From Sternotherus odoratus (taxonomy: Eukaryota > Chordata > Testudines > Kinosternidae), in NCBI GenBank assembly GCA_032164245.1, contig JAVMKO010000001.1, positions 252,783,644 to 252,847,643 on the forward strand: a DNA stretch of 64,000 nt, in the 5' to 3' direction. The notes under the pieces are model-generated. The model ran no database searches, was not told the origin of the DNA, and worked only from the letters and a program-made list of their open reading frames with translations. The translations under genes were made by a program, and so were the position numbers. How positions within the stretch are numbered: position 1 is the stretch's first letter; each line of letters begins with the position of its first letter. Positions 20,380 through 31,860 of this stretch are shown here, piece by piece.

Positions 20380-22769
20380 TGAGAATGCTTTGTCACCAGC
20401 TCTTGCATGCTTTGTCCTGGGCTTTGCGAGCTGCGAGCCCTGAGGAGCACAGCTGTCATAACGGTTCATAAATCAAACTTTGGTTTTTGAGGTTGCTGGG
20501 ATTTGATCCATTAATTGCTTTGAAAATGAAAACCAAGGCCTTAAACTGGCATTGGAAACGGACTTCCACCCAGTAAAGGGCCTTAGCATAGGCCAGATGT
20601 GCTCATGGCAGCCTGAGATTAATGACCCCAATTCAGGAAAGCACTTAAGCAAGTGCTTAACTTCCAGTTTCAATGCTATCCTAAACAGGGATGCTTTCTA
20701 GAAGCAGTGTTTGAGAGCCACTCAACTGTAATTTTCACTCACAAAATGTTTTGCTGCCCCCAGCCCCTGCACATCTGTGTGATTCAGCTGGTCATTCAGT
20801 GAATGGGACCAAGTCCTTTGGAAAGATAATGAACTTTATTAAAATTATTAAAATAAGGGCATCGTAATAGAAGCTGATTAGTATGCAGGAATTGCAGGAG
20901 GGCATTCTCAAGAACCTTGAAGGCTTGATGAGTTGACTGCTCATGGACTTTGAATAAATTACCCATAAAACTAGCTTTGACATAGTTAATGAACAGAAGC
21001 ATTATTAGAACCTAATGTTATATAGGCAAATACCCATAATAGAAACATGTTTAAACAAAAGTGTTTGATCCTGCTGATCTGACATTTCTCATTTCACGTC
21101 ACTGTGACTCTTCACTGGAGTTGCCGTAGCTCATTAATTCCATGCCATTTATACAGAATGATTTTTACAGTGCAGCCCAGCAAGATACTGCTGAATTAGA
21201 GATCTCTGTCCTTCTAAACAGTACCAGACAAATTACTGTAATTGACTGAGGAGTTCTTTGACGTGTTCCTTTGCTGTGATTGTATCTTATGCAATTTTGC
21301 AAACACTTAATTTAATGTTTTAGTTCTTACAAACACACTGAAACACCTTGAATTCAGAAATACCTTGAATTCTATGAAAGTGTGAACTCATCTAAACTTT
21401 GCCCTTTGCTTGTCTTTACTTTTAATCAGTGAGACAGGCTCAGAAGTTATCTGAATATGATGTTTAATTTCCAGCATAACTACCTATTATGCATGGCCCA
21501 AGGATGTTTCCATCACCAGCCTCCCAAGACAGGGCAGATTTGGTTGGATAGGAACCAAATAAACACTTCTGATTGTCCTGACTGTGTCCCTTCAGTGAGT
21601 GCTGTCCACTTTTTAAGATACACTCTTCTACCACAGGTCCCCGAGCAGAAAATAAAAAAATAATTAACAGCAATACTTCATGTTCTAAAACATAACAAGC
21701 AAAGAATATCTTGAAGAAAAGGTCAGGGAAAGTCTCTTGCACAATTTAATTTTTAAAGTCTGAAGTTTTAGATATGATAGGATAATTGATCTGCTTCTCT
21801 TAGCTACATTTATGTTATACTGCTGGCTAAAATCTCAAATGCTAAATTGGCTTGAGATAATCATTTCACTAGTTAAAGACACAAATGCTCTCTGGAAAGA
21901 TAGTGAAAAGCATTTGAATCATTTAATTTTGACTTCAGTTTTAATTAACAAACTTTTCACCTAGGTCTCAGCTAGTAAATTGTAAAGAAACATGTTGAAG
22001 TCAATGACTTCAGTGGTCTTGGGCTCAGGCCCTGCACATTCTAAGCTCCTCCTGAAGCCACTGGGAGGTGAGGTGCTGAGCTCCTCGGGTCACAAAAAGT
22101 AGTTTATTTGAGTTTCTGAAGTAATTTGTACTGGAAACAAATCCACTTCTGAAAACGTTTTTATATCCGAACAAATCCATATTCCTTAAGCTGTGGTTAC
22201 ATCAATGGGGGAAAAGCACTAAGCAAAATAATCACTTTTCTTCGAATTGCAGTGGAATTAATCTGCTGGGATTTACTGATCTGTCCACAACATGCTCACT
22301 CGTATTTCTATACTAATCATTTCAAAACATGATTTTCTTCATCAGCCAAAGGAGGGCAGAAATTCACAGATTTATGTCCTTTCAAAATCAACGAGACATT
22401 GTTCACTAGACAGCGCTAAACTCCTTCTCATATTTTAATTCAGTTTCTATACTAATCTTTGGGTTCTTTGTTGTTCAGAATCTAAGTCACACTGTTGATC
22501 AGAACTTCAGCAAAAACAGCTGTAGTGAGTCACCTTGCTACTGGCTGTTTCACATACCTTCACTGACAGAAAGATATTCAGAAGGGGGGAAAAAGTAAAG
22601 CCAAAAAGAGGACTTCAATACTTTGATAAAACAAAGACTCAAATGGGGTGGTAAACATGGTCTGTTTCACTCCCTCACTACACTGGTTCAGTTCTCTCCT
22701 GATAGCAACACCTTATGGCACAGAGCACAACGAGAAGGTGGATTAACTTTACTTACCCCATGTAAGATG
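20380..22769. other. Unassigned stretch
   Basis: The segment 20470-20600 resembles a degraded amniote LINE 3' tail but is not certain. A hairpin-like CACTTAAGCAAGTGCTTAA lies near 20642. From 21060 to 22500 the DNA is AT-rich without recognised repeats. Confidence 0.35.
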
Positions 22770-22776
22770 GTAAGTC

Positions 22777-23033
22777 AGGGGTTCCCAAACTTGGTTTGAG
22801 GCTTGTTCAGGGTAAGCCCCTGCCGGGCTATGAGATGCTTTGTTTACCTGAGCGTGTGCGGGTACAGCCACTCGCAGCTCCCAGTGGCCATAGTTTTCCG
22901 TTCCCCGCCAATGGGAGCTGTGAGAAGCAGTGTCTGCTTTGCTAGTAACAGCAGACCATGGCCACTGGGAGCTGGGAGAGGCCGTACCTGTGGCTTACCC
23001 TGAACAAGGTGTGAACCAAGTTTGGGAACCCCT
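22777..23033. mobile_element. hAT non-autonomous element with long inverted ends
   Basis: Both ends share GGGGTTCCCAAACTTGGTT and, further in, CTTGTTCAGGGTAAGCC, giving inverted repeats of about 43 bp. Flanks GGTAAGTC and GCTAAGTC are an imperfect 8-bp duplication. Confidence 0.85.
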
Positions 23034-23041
23034 GGCTAAGT

Positions 23042-23394
23042 CTATTAAATGGATCATATATTGGCTAGTAATATACAAGTAAATGTATATATCATATTTA
23101 TAAGCAATATAAATGTTGGCCTAATTTAGTGTGGTCAATAAGACCTTTGAGTAGCCCTCTTGGGAAGGAGTGCAAACAAAGTCTTCTTGGCCTATTAAAT
23201 ATCCTGTTACTCAGTTTTTGGAATGCCCCTTAGTTGGGTAAAGAACAAAGATAAGATCACTGTAACCTGTCAAGCATGATCAGGAAAAATAAGTGAAGTC
23301 CCTATCAGATAAGAAGATTAATAGCTTTATTATTGTTAATAAATACATAAACAAGATATAAGTCAACAGTGTGCCCTTGTTGCCCAGAAGGCTA
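23042..23394. other. Unassigned stretch
   Basis: AT-rich, with no gene or recognised repeat. Confidence 0.4.
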
Positions 23395-24005
23395 ACCACA
23401 TTTTGGGTTGTATAAGTAGGAGTATTGCCAGCAGATCAAGGGATGTGATCATTCCCCTCTATTCGGCATTGATGAGGCCTCATCTGGAGTACAGTGTCCA
23501 GTTTTGGGCCCTACACTACAAGAAGGATGTGGAAAAATTGGAAAGAGTCCAGCAGAGGGCAACAAAAATGATTAGGGGGCTGGAGCACATGACTTATGAG
23601 GAGAGGCTGAGAGAACTGGGCTTATTTAGTCTGCAGAAGAGAAGAGTGAGGGGGGATTTGATAGCGGCTTTCAACTACCTGAAGGGAGAATCCAAAGAGA
23701 ATGGATCATTCTAGACTGTTATCAGTGGTAACAGATGACAGAACAAGGAGTAATGGTCTCAAGTTGCCGTGGGGGAGGTTTAGGTTGGATATTAGGAAAA
23801 AATTTCACTAGGAGGGTGGTGAAGCACTGAAATGGGTTATCTAGGGATGTTGTGGAATCTCCTTCCTTAGAGGTTTTTAAGGTCAGGCTTGATAAAGCCC
23901 TGGCTGGGATGATTTAGTTGGGGATTGGTCCTGCTTTGAGCAGGGGGTTGGACTAGATAACCTCTTGAGGTCCCTTCCCCAACCTAATATTCTATGATTC
24001 TAAAT
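23395..24005 (+). mobile_element. CR1 LINE 3' fragment
   Basis: Encodes the CR1 C-terminal signature ([50 protein letters not shown]) in one frame for 103 codons. It then degrades and ends with the CR1 tail TATTCTATGATTCTAA. Confidence 0.92.
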
Positions 24006-24619
24006 TATATAATATAGTGTGTAATGTGGAATTTTATATATGATCTATATTAATTATCATATAATGAATCAGAGGAAGGGGTAGGTGAAAGTAGGGTGTC
24101 ATGTGGGGCACAAGGAGAGTACTAAGACTAATGCCTTTGCCTTCATTCGTTTGCATGCAGCCAACTCAGTGGCCTGTTAGACTCCAGTTGATCACTGGGT
24201 TGTTGCATTCTGTACCAGTGCTAAAATAAACCTGTTCCTTGGATTTGAACTCTGAGTTAGCAGTAGTTTGTGTCTGCTACAAAAAGTAGCAGTTATCTGT
24301 TTCGCTAGGTTCATAAGGTAACTTGTGGGCCTCCCTGGTGGTCCTGAAATAGCCTTACAAGTGCCATGATGACTAAGTCAAATTGTTGTCCCTTTTTAAC
24401 AGTCATCTATTTTTAAAACTGAGAAACTGACCGCCGCAATGTAAATCTGAGACAAAATGCAACAGACAGCTGAACTGAAGAAGCTTTCACACTATGACTC
24501 AACACATTCCCAATCATGTGGCTAAGACTGAGTAAATGAACAAGTGTCCAAAGTAGTTTATCCCTTTGGCTTGTAACTTTAACTTCTTAAGAGCATCCTT
24601 CCATGTTGCAGTGTCATCC
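24006..24619. other. Unassigned stretch
   Basis: No gene. The start is AT-rich. Confidence 0.4.
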
Positions 24620-24935
24620 TGCCTGTGTTGTATTGTTTATTATTTGTATTATTGTTTCATTCATGCCTGGAGGGCCTAACCTAAATCAAGGCCCCTTCGC
24701 TCTAGCCACCATACAACAAACACATAGGAAGAAAGAGTTCCTGCCCCACAAAGCTTAAAGTCTAAATAGACATCGCAGACAAAGGGTTGGTGAAAGGAAG
24801 TATTATTATCTAACATGCTGATGGAAAACTGAGACACAGAAAAATTAAGTCACTTTTTTGATGTCACATGGAAAGCCTGTGGCTGAGATGGGATTAAACC
24901 CATGTTTCCTAAGGCACAGTCTAACATCTTAAACA
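24620..24935 (+). repeat. MIR-like SINE
   Basis: Contains the characteristic order AGAGTTCCTGCCCCACAAAG, AAACTGAGACACAGAAAAAT, GATGTCACATGGAAAGCC and TGGGATTAAACCCATG, as in amniote MIR/CORE-SINE repeats. Confidence 0.65.
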
Positions 24936-24939
24936 TACA

Positions 24940-25069
24940 CCCCACAAGAGACAAGCTTTTGAGATACACAGAGCTCTTCTTCAGGACTCGGAAAGGAAAG
25001 AGAGTAACAGCTAAAGACAAGATTGAACAGATAGTTTATCTTAAGTAGTTAGCACATATTGTAAGGGAC
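24940..25069 (-). mobile_element. Penelope-like element 3' tail
   Basis: The minus strand carries CCTGAAGAAGAGCTCTGTG and CAAAAGCTTGTCTC, which match the 3' region I know from reptile Penelope-like elements. It is interrupted at 25070 by an LTR. The reverse transcriptase part of probably the same element is at 25810-26110. Confidence 0.55.
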
Positions 25070-25595
25070 TGTGACGGGATGCTCTACTCACCACAGGTAT
25101 GGCACCTCCTCCTGGTGGCTCTGGGGAATTGTTCACCAGACTGACACCTCTCCCCAAGGTTAGAAACCCTCCCTCCACCTCTCTCTCTTTGTCCGTGACC
25201 CCTCGCTCGCACCAGGAGCTGCTGTAGCCTCTTTGCAACTCAGCCCTCCAACTACAAGATTTCACCTTTGATGGGGGGGGGGAAGGGCAGGAAATCTCTT
25301 CTCTCAAACAGGCTCAGGCAGTCTTCCAATGTACAGCCCCGACAGTGCCACTTCCCCAGTGGCTCGTTGGGGAACCCAAGCCCACCCTTTACTGTGAGTT
25401 CTGGTTAAGGGACCTTCTAGTCAGCAGTCAAGGTCTGTTCCATCCCATCCCATGCTGCATTTCCCTGAGCCCTTTCCTAACCTTCAGGCTCCCCCTTCCT
25501 TCTCTGGGTCTGCCAGTTCCACCACTCCCTCCTCCCAGGGGGTAACTCCAGCCTACACATCTCCACAGACTCCAAACACTCCTCTCTCTTCCTAG
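25070..25595 (-). mobile_element. LTR fragment, probably family 3, in a Penelope-like element
   Basis: Starts TGTGACGGGATGCTC. The first approximately 80 bases follow the same order as the start of the solo LTR at 58645 (CTCACC, GCACCTCCTCCTGG, CTGGGGAAT). I could not place its other end or a target duplication. It seems to be cut by a hAT fragment at 25597. Confidence 0.5.
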
Positions 25596-25596
25596 G

Positions 25597-25680
25597 GCAG
25601 GGATGGGCAAAGTTTTTGGGCCAAGGGTCACATCGGGGTTGAAAACTTGCACGGAGCGCCACGTCAGAAAAGGCTGTGCC
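25597..25680 (+). mobile_element. hAT fragment, left end only
   Basis: CAGGGATGGGCAAAG and the following GGTCACATCGGGGTTG match the left end of the hAT at 54355. No right end recognised. Confidence 0.55.
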
Positions 25681-25809
25681 TTCCCAAGTATGGATTGTAG
25701 TTGTCTGATGATACCACAAATGGATTCCAGTGTGGGGTGCTAGGTGACAACTAGGGATGAATAGTCAGAGGGGGATTTATTTCTGTGTTAAAGCAGGTTC
25801 TCTCAAGGT

Positions 25810-26110
25810 ATTTGGGTGGCCTGTTCTATGATGCAATCTACTTTGCTGGAGGAGTGTCCTTGTTTGGTGAAGGCCATTTTGTATATCTCCTCAGTCTTTC
25901 TCCTCAGAGCATATCGTGTAGCATCCGAGTGCTTGACTGTAGATAATAGATTTCTTGGTGTGTTCAGGATGGTTACTGGATCTATGAAGGGAGGTGTGGT
26001 GATCTGTGGATTTCATGTATATAGTTGTCTTTAGGGTTCCATTGTTGAAGCTGATTGTGTTGTCCAGGAAATTGATGCTAGTGTAGGAGTATTCCAGAAA
26101 GACCACACCT
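25810..26110 (-). pseudogene. Penelope-like reverse transcriptase C-terminal fragment
   Basis: The minus-strand frame reads INFLDNTISFNNGTLKTTIY, then STDHHTSLHRSSNHPEHTKK and SQALGCYTICSEE. The order FLD...Y.K.TD......S.HP.H.K..I.YSQAL is typical of Penelope-like reverse transcriptases. Only this segment remains. Confidence 0.8.
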
Positions 26111-27765
26111 TAACCACAAGATCATCCTAATTTTCATTGACAGTGCCATCTTACAGCAAAAACAATGGCAAATATTTTCCTGCACCATAAGAGAGGCTCA
26201 AACTAAATGTATACCCCACATAAAAAAACAGCAAGAGGACCAAAAAGATGCCACCATGGCTAAATAGCGTCAAAGAGGCAGAGACAAAAAGACATCCTTT
26301 AAAAATAGGAAGTCATAACCTACTAGGGAAGATAAAAAGGAGCATTAACTGTGGCAAGGCAAGTATAAAATTATAATTAGGCAGGGTAAAAAATAATTGG
26401 AAGCGCGATTAGCAAAAGACACAAACTAACAGCAACATTTTTTGAAGTACATCAGAAGCTGGAAACCTGCCACATAATCAGTGGGGTCACTGAAAGATCC
26501 AGACCCTAAAGGAGCATTCAAGGAAGACAAGACTGTTGTGGAGGAGCTAAACTAAGTCTTTGCATCAGTTTTCAAGGATATGAGGGAGATTCCCTCACCT
26601 CACCCATTCTTTTTAGTTGACAAATCTGAGAAACTGTCTCAGCCTGAAATGTCGGTTTTCACAGTGGGGAGAGGTAAATAGAGCAGTCCCCTATAGATCT
26701 GCACTGGGATCAACGCTGTTCAACATATTCATAAATGATCTAAAAAGGGTTATGCAGTGAGGTGGCAAAGTGTGCAGATGATACAAAATTACACAAGATA
26801 GTTAAATACAAAGCTGACCGTGAAGAGTTACAAAGGAATTTCACAAAACTGGGTGAGTGAGCAATGAAATGGAAGATGAAATTTAATGTTGATAAATGCA
26901 AAGTAATGCACATTGGACAACATAATTCCAACTATACATACAAAATGAGGGGGGTCTAAATTAACTGTCAAGAAAGAGATCTTGGAGTCATCAGGGCTAG
27001 TTCTCTGAAAACATCTGCTCAAATGTGCAGCAGCACTCAAAAAAGAAAACCGAATGTTAAGCATCAGGAAGGGGATAGATTGGATGGTAGAAAATATCAT
27101 AATGCCACTATGTAAATCTATGCTATGCCGACATCTTGAATACTGCATGCAGTTCTGGTTGTCACATCTCCAGAAACATCTATTAGAACTGGAAAAGGCA
27201 CAGAGAAGGGCAACAAAAATTATTTGGGGAACAGCTTCCATATGAGGAAAGATTAAAATGACGGGGATCTTAGAAAAGAAGTGACTAAGGGGGGCTATGA
27301 CAAAGATCTATAAAATAATAAATGGTGTGAAGAAGTGAATAGGAAATTGTTATTTACCCCTTCACAATACACAAGTAACCCAATGAAACTAATGGGCAGC
27401 AGGTTTAAAACAAACAAAAGGAAGTATTTCTTCACACAATGCACAGTCAACCTGTGGAACTCATTGCCAGGGGATGTTGTGAAGGTTAAAAGTATAACTG
27501 GGATAAAAAAGGAATTAGATAAGTTCACAGGATAGGTTCATCAATGGCTATTAGCTGAGATGTTCAGGGATTCAACCCCATGCTTTGGGTGTCTCTAAGT
27601 TTCTGACTGCCAGAAGCTGGGACTGTACAAGAGGGATGGATCACTCAATAATTGTCCTGTTTTGTTCATTCACTCTGAAACATATGACACCGGTCACTGT
27701 CTCAAGACAGGATACTGGGCTAGATAGACCACTGGTCTGACCAAGCATGGCCATTCTTATGTTCT
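26111..27765 (+). mobile_element. CR1 LINE, C-terminal half, degenerate
   Basis: Broken frames follow CR1 order: a FFASVF-like VFASVFKDM at 26559; LFNIFINDL-like sequence near 26718; CADDTKLHKIV near 26774; WKMKFNVDKCKVMHIG near 26870; GVIRA near 26985; PSQYTSNPMKLMGSRFKTNK (27360-27420); FTQCTVNLWNSLPGDVVKV (27430-27487). It ends with a CR1-type tail (GATACTGGGCTAGATAGACC). Several frameshifts. Confidence 0.85.
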
Positions 27766-29339
27766 CCCCATTCTCTCCTCAGATCCTTTCATGAAAACAG
27801 CAAATAAATACATTTTAAAAATCTACATTTAGCAGTTTCACTTTACATGCAACATTTCACAGGGCTCTGCTGCTAACAACACAAGCAAAGTTTCATACAT
27901 GATTGATTTTTAAAATGTGATAGGCACATTAAATGATTGATGAAGCTGAAGTATGATAAATAGCACCAGAGTGATTTATGTTGCTGTTCAATTATTTAAT
28001 GCTCTAATCTGAACGCCACAGTCCAGTATCATTACCTCTTTAATTCACTCATCTGAACAGATCTTCAAATGCTTCTTTGAAGCCATTAAAGATGTTCACC
28101 CTGCACCTGTGATGTGTGCTTGTATATCTTACTTCAGACATTTCATTAAAATACATTTTTGACATTACACATAGTTCTAGTACCAGAGCAGGGAATCTAA
28201 AAGCCTATTTCTGTTCTTGTGGTAGTCCAAGGGCTGGACCCACAAAGTGACTCAGCTGGTGGAATACCTGGTGTTGCAATGCCTTTTACCCAGTGGAAGG
28301 CACCTTTAGCCCAGAGTTCACTGCCTGCACAGTCATGAGTGGCGAGTGAACCCCCACTCTTCAAGAAGGCTAGCCCTCCGGCCCTGCCCCTTCCGTCCAC
28401 CAGAGCCCTGAGGGCTTCCCCACTGCAACCAAAGGATCCCCCGTCCCAAAGCAACTGGGCTGGCCCAAGACCCAAGCTGCAGGCTGCCAACCGGCACTAA
28501 GCTCCCACCAGCTTCCAGGGAGAGAAGGATGAGGAGGGACGCGACAAGCGGTGGGTGGGGAGGGTCTCGTGTGGGAGGGGATGAGAAGGGACACAGCAAG
28601 GTCGGGGAGGGATGAGAGAGACATGGGGAGTGGGGACATCTGGAGACAGGGGATGGAGTGGAGAAGGAGAGGAGAGACTCACCAGGCAGCAGCTGCAGCA
28701 GGGAAGGGATGGAGCAGGGAGGGGAAGATGAGGTGGGACTACCAGGCTTGTCTATTATACATGCCTCCAGTGTGCACAGGCCACTGGGAGAGTTAGGTGC
28801 TTAAGAAAGGGATTCACAGAACCCAGCAAGATGAGTAGGGAGCCACCTAAGCTAGCCAGAAGGAAACGTTGAGGGCAGAAGTGTGTCTTAATCCCTGTTC
28901 CTCAAAGGTGGTTACCCCATTAACTGGTGGGCAGGGCATATACTTGAGAGGTGGGAGACCCAAATTCAAGCCCTTGCTTCATACCAGGCTGAGTAGGGAC
29001 TTGAAAACAGGTCTCCCATATCCCACATCAATGCCCAAACCAATAGGCTAATGGGTACCTGACCTCATCTGTTTCCCCTCCCTCCCCCCCCCCCCAGCTT
29101 CCCTATGTGCAGGTAGGTGTTCTGAGAGCACACTTACCGGATCAGGCCCCAGAGATGAGATAATCAGGGGACTGCCTAGTTTGAGGATCCTGCCAGGGCT
29201 TATGTGTAAGTTAGGGCACAAAGCTGTTCAGCGGTGACTTAAGGTGGTTTTGTGCATTCACAGCAGCTGAAACATAGGTACCTAGCAAATTTAGGACATA
29301 CTGAGTTAGGAAGCAGCTGAGTGGGATTTTTGAGGACTT
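27766..29339. other. Unassigned stretch with purine-rich and tRNA-like parts
   Basis: Bases 28330-28740 are GC-rich and strongly purine-biased on the plus strand from 28510. Near 28905-29070 there are tRNA-like words (GAGAGGTGGGAGACCCAAATTC and an inverted GGTCTCCCATATCCC) as in the repeats at 44840. No gene. Confidence 0.4.
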
Positions 29340-29342
29340 CAG

Positions 29343-29641
29343 CCCTGGTCTACACTATGCGAGGCGGGGGAATGGACCTAAGATACGCAACTTCAGCTAC
29401 AGGAATAGCATAGCTGAAGTCGACTTATTTAAGTCGACTTAACGTGGCGTCTTCATGGCACTGAGTCGACTGCTGATGCTCCCCTGTTGACTCTGCCTGT
29501 GCTTCTCATGGCGATGGAGTACTGGAGTTGACTGGAGAGCACTCGGGGATCGATTTATTGCGGCTAAACTAAACTCAATAAATTGACCCCCGAAAGATCG
29601 ATCGTTACCCACCGATCCGGCAGGTAGTGTAGACCTGCCCT
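29343..29641. mobile_element. Harbinger-type MITE (299 bp)
   Basis: Left end CCCTGGTCTACACTA and right end, reverse-complemented, AGGGCAGGTCTACACTACC. CAG occurs at 29340-29342 and 29642-29644, a 3-bp duplication of Harbinger type. The ends resemble Harbinger A (GGGCCTGTCTTCACTACC), 15 of 18 positions by eye. Internal inverted words AAGTCGACTTATTTAAGTCGACTT are present. No coding capacity. Confidence 0.72.
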
Positions 29642-29734
29642 CAGTGACATATAAATGTAGGACTTAGACACCAAACATGTCAATTAGGCATCTTAAGCCC
29701 CTTCACTGCATATAAAAACAGGCCTTAGAAGGCA

Positions 29735-30076
29735 AATTTAGATATTACTATCTGAAAGGGGATTCTAAAGAGGATGGATCTAGACTGTTCTCACTGGTGG
29801 CAGATGACAGAACAAGGAGTAATAGTCTCAAGTTGCAGTGGGGGAAGTTTAGGTTGGATATTAGGAAAAACTTATTCACTAGAGGGTGGTGAAGTACTGG
29901 AATGGGTTAGCTAGGGACGTTGTGGAATCTCCTTCCTTAGAGGTTTTCAAAGTCAGGCTTGACAAATCCTGGCTAGGATGGTTTAATTGGGGATTGGTCC
30001 TGCTTTGAGCAGTAGTTGAACTAGATGACCTCTCGAGGACCCTTACAACCCTGATATTCTCTGATTCTATGATTAC
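29735..30076 (+). mobile_element. CR1 LINE 3' end
   Basis: Closely matches 23660-24005 in order (GATGACAGAACAAGGAGTAA, GGTTGGATATTAGGAAAAA, GGGGATTGGTCCTGCTTTGA) and ends TTCTCTGATTCTATGATT, the CR1 terminal microsatellite. Confidence 0.9.
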
Positions 30077-30684
30077 CTTTGCCTGCATTCAGCAATCAGT
30101 ATCCCCCAGGGCCTGATACTGCATATCTTGAATTTTTGCTATATACTGTGGACTTATCAATTGGAAGTGACAGTGGAGGAGAAAGATGTGAGTGTATTGG
30201 TTAATCACAGGATGACTATGAGCCACCCATGTGACACAGTCGTGCAAAAGGCTAATGCAGTTTTAGGATGCATCAGGAGAAGTATTTCCAGTAGAAACAG
30301 GGAAGTGCAATTGCCATTATGCAAGGTACTAGTGAGACCTCCTCTGGAATAGTGTGTGCAACTCTGGTCTCCCATGTTAAAGGAAGAAGAATTCAAACTG
30401 GAACAGGTGCAGAGAATGGTCAAAAGAATGGAAAACTGACCTAAGGAGAGGAGACTCAAAGAGCTTGGCTTGTTTAGCCTAACCAAAAAAAGTCTGAGGG
30501 GAGATACAATTACTCTGTATGAGTCCATCAACGGGATAAATACGAGGGATAGAGAGGAGTTATTTAAGATAAGTGTCAAATTTGACATTAGAAAAATGGA
30601 TATAAACTGGCCATCAACAAGTTTAGGCTTGAAATTAGACAAACGTTTCTGACCATTAAAGGAGTTAAGTTCTGGAAGGGGAGC

Positions 30685-31311
30685 TGTAGTGGGGCGGCTG
30701 CCCCACTCCAGCAGAAAGTGGCTTAAAATAGCCCTGGGAAGACCAGGCCAGGCCCTTATAAAAAGACCAGGCCCTTATAAAAAGACTGAGAGGCAGGTGC
30801 CTGAAAGAGACTCTTCTCTGTTTGCAGAGGTAGACAGGCCTGGCTGCTAGGAGCTTGACAGGGTACCTAGGGGGAATCAGGGCTAGGGAAGCTCTGGCCT
30901 GGAACCCCCCAGGCTGCAGGGCCTAGGAGAAGGCCCCACAAAGGGTACTGGGATTGCAGTCCATGGTTCTAGAGGCAGAGGCAGCAGGCCAAATCCTCCT
31001 TGCCAGTGATGAGTGGCAATGATACTGCAGTCTGCCTCAGAGAACGGGGGCAAGTGGTGACTCGCAGTTGCCTAGACTGAGGCAAGGTGGGGATAGAGGG
31101 CGGGGGGTCCCCGGGGAGGGGAGACCCTAAGACTGTGGGGGTACTGCAGGGGTGCAGCACCCTTGGTAAGAGAGCACCAGGGTCCGGGAGGGACACGGGG
31201 CAAGCAGCAAGCGGGACATCGGCCTGCAGAGGGCGCTCCAGAGGCTGGGATGAGCTAATTCCCGGATGGACCAGCAGGAGGTGCCGTGGGGTGAGTCACC
31301 ACCCTCCTACA
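30685..31311 (+). mobile_element. Solo LTR, family 3, inserted in CR1
   Basis: Starts TGTAGTGGGGCGGCTG and ends CACCCTCCTACA. GGAGC is a perfect 5-bp duplication at 30680-30684 and 31312-31316. A 21-bp tandem duplication near 30745-30786 places two CCCTTATAAAAAGAC TATA-like motifs. Related in reverse orientation to 58645-59371 (shared GGGGGCAAGTGGTGACT). Confidence 0.93.
30745..30786 (+). promoter_or_regulatory. Duplicated TATA-like box in solo LTR
   Basis: AGGCCCTTATAAAAAGACC is followed directly by a second CAGGCCCTTATAAAAAGAC. Position in the first part of the LTR, ahead of CTGAGAGGCAGG, suits a core promoter, but activity is inferred. Confidence 0.55.
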
Positions 31312-31860
31312 GGAGCACTGGGGGGAAAGCGCCTAACTGGCTTCAAGACTGAGCTTGATAAATTTATGGAGGGGATGGTTTGATGAGATTGCCTATAATG
31401 GCATGTAGCTGATCTGTAACTGCTAGCAGTAAATATCTCCAGTGGCCAGTGATAGGACACTAGAATGGGAGAGTTCGGAGTTACTACAGAGAATTCTTTT
31501 CCCCTGGGTGGAGCGTCTTGTCCACATGCTCAGGGTCTGATTGCCATATTTAGGGTTGGGAAGGAATTTTTCCCTGGGCCAGATTGGCAGATCCTGGGGG
31601 GGCTTTTCACCTTCCTCTGCAGCATGGGATACAGGTCACTTGCAGGTTTAAACCAGTATAAATGGTGAATTCTCCATAACTTGAAGTCTTCAAACTTGAG
31701 GACTTCAGTAACTCAGCCAGTGATTATGGGTTTATTACAGGAGTGGGTGGATAAGTTTCTGTGGCCTGCAATGTGCAGGATGTTGGTCTAGATATGATCA
31801 TGTGCAGGAGGTTAGATTAGATGATCTACCCTTAAAGTCTATGAGCAATTTACTCAATGA

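Larger units (their letters stand above)
30128..31860 (+). mobile_element. CR1 LINE 3' part, interrupted by a solo LTR
   Basis: Frames encode VLGCIRRSISSRNREVQLPL, RLKELGLFSLTKKSLRGDTI and a short run before the LTR at 30685. After the LTR come GFKTELDKFMEG and a 3' tail ending near GATTAGATGATCTACCC (31810). The coding order is continuous once the LTR and one copy of GGAGC are set aside. Confidence 0.87.

Noticed and set aside
28330..28740. CpG-island promoter
   Set aside because: GC-rich but mostly purine-biased G/A sequence with few CpGs and no exon nearby. More likely repeat-derived.
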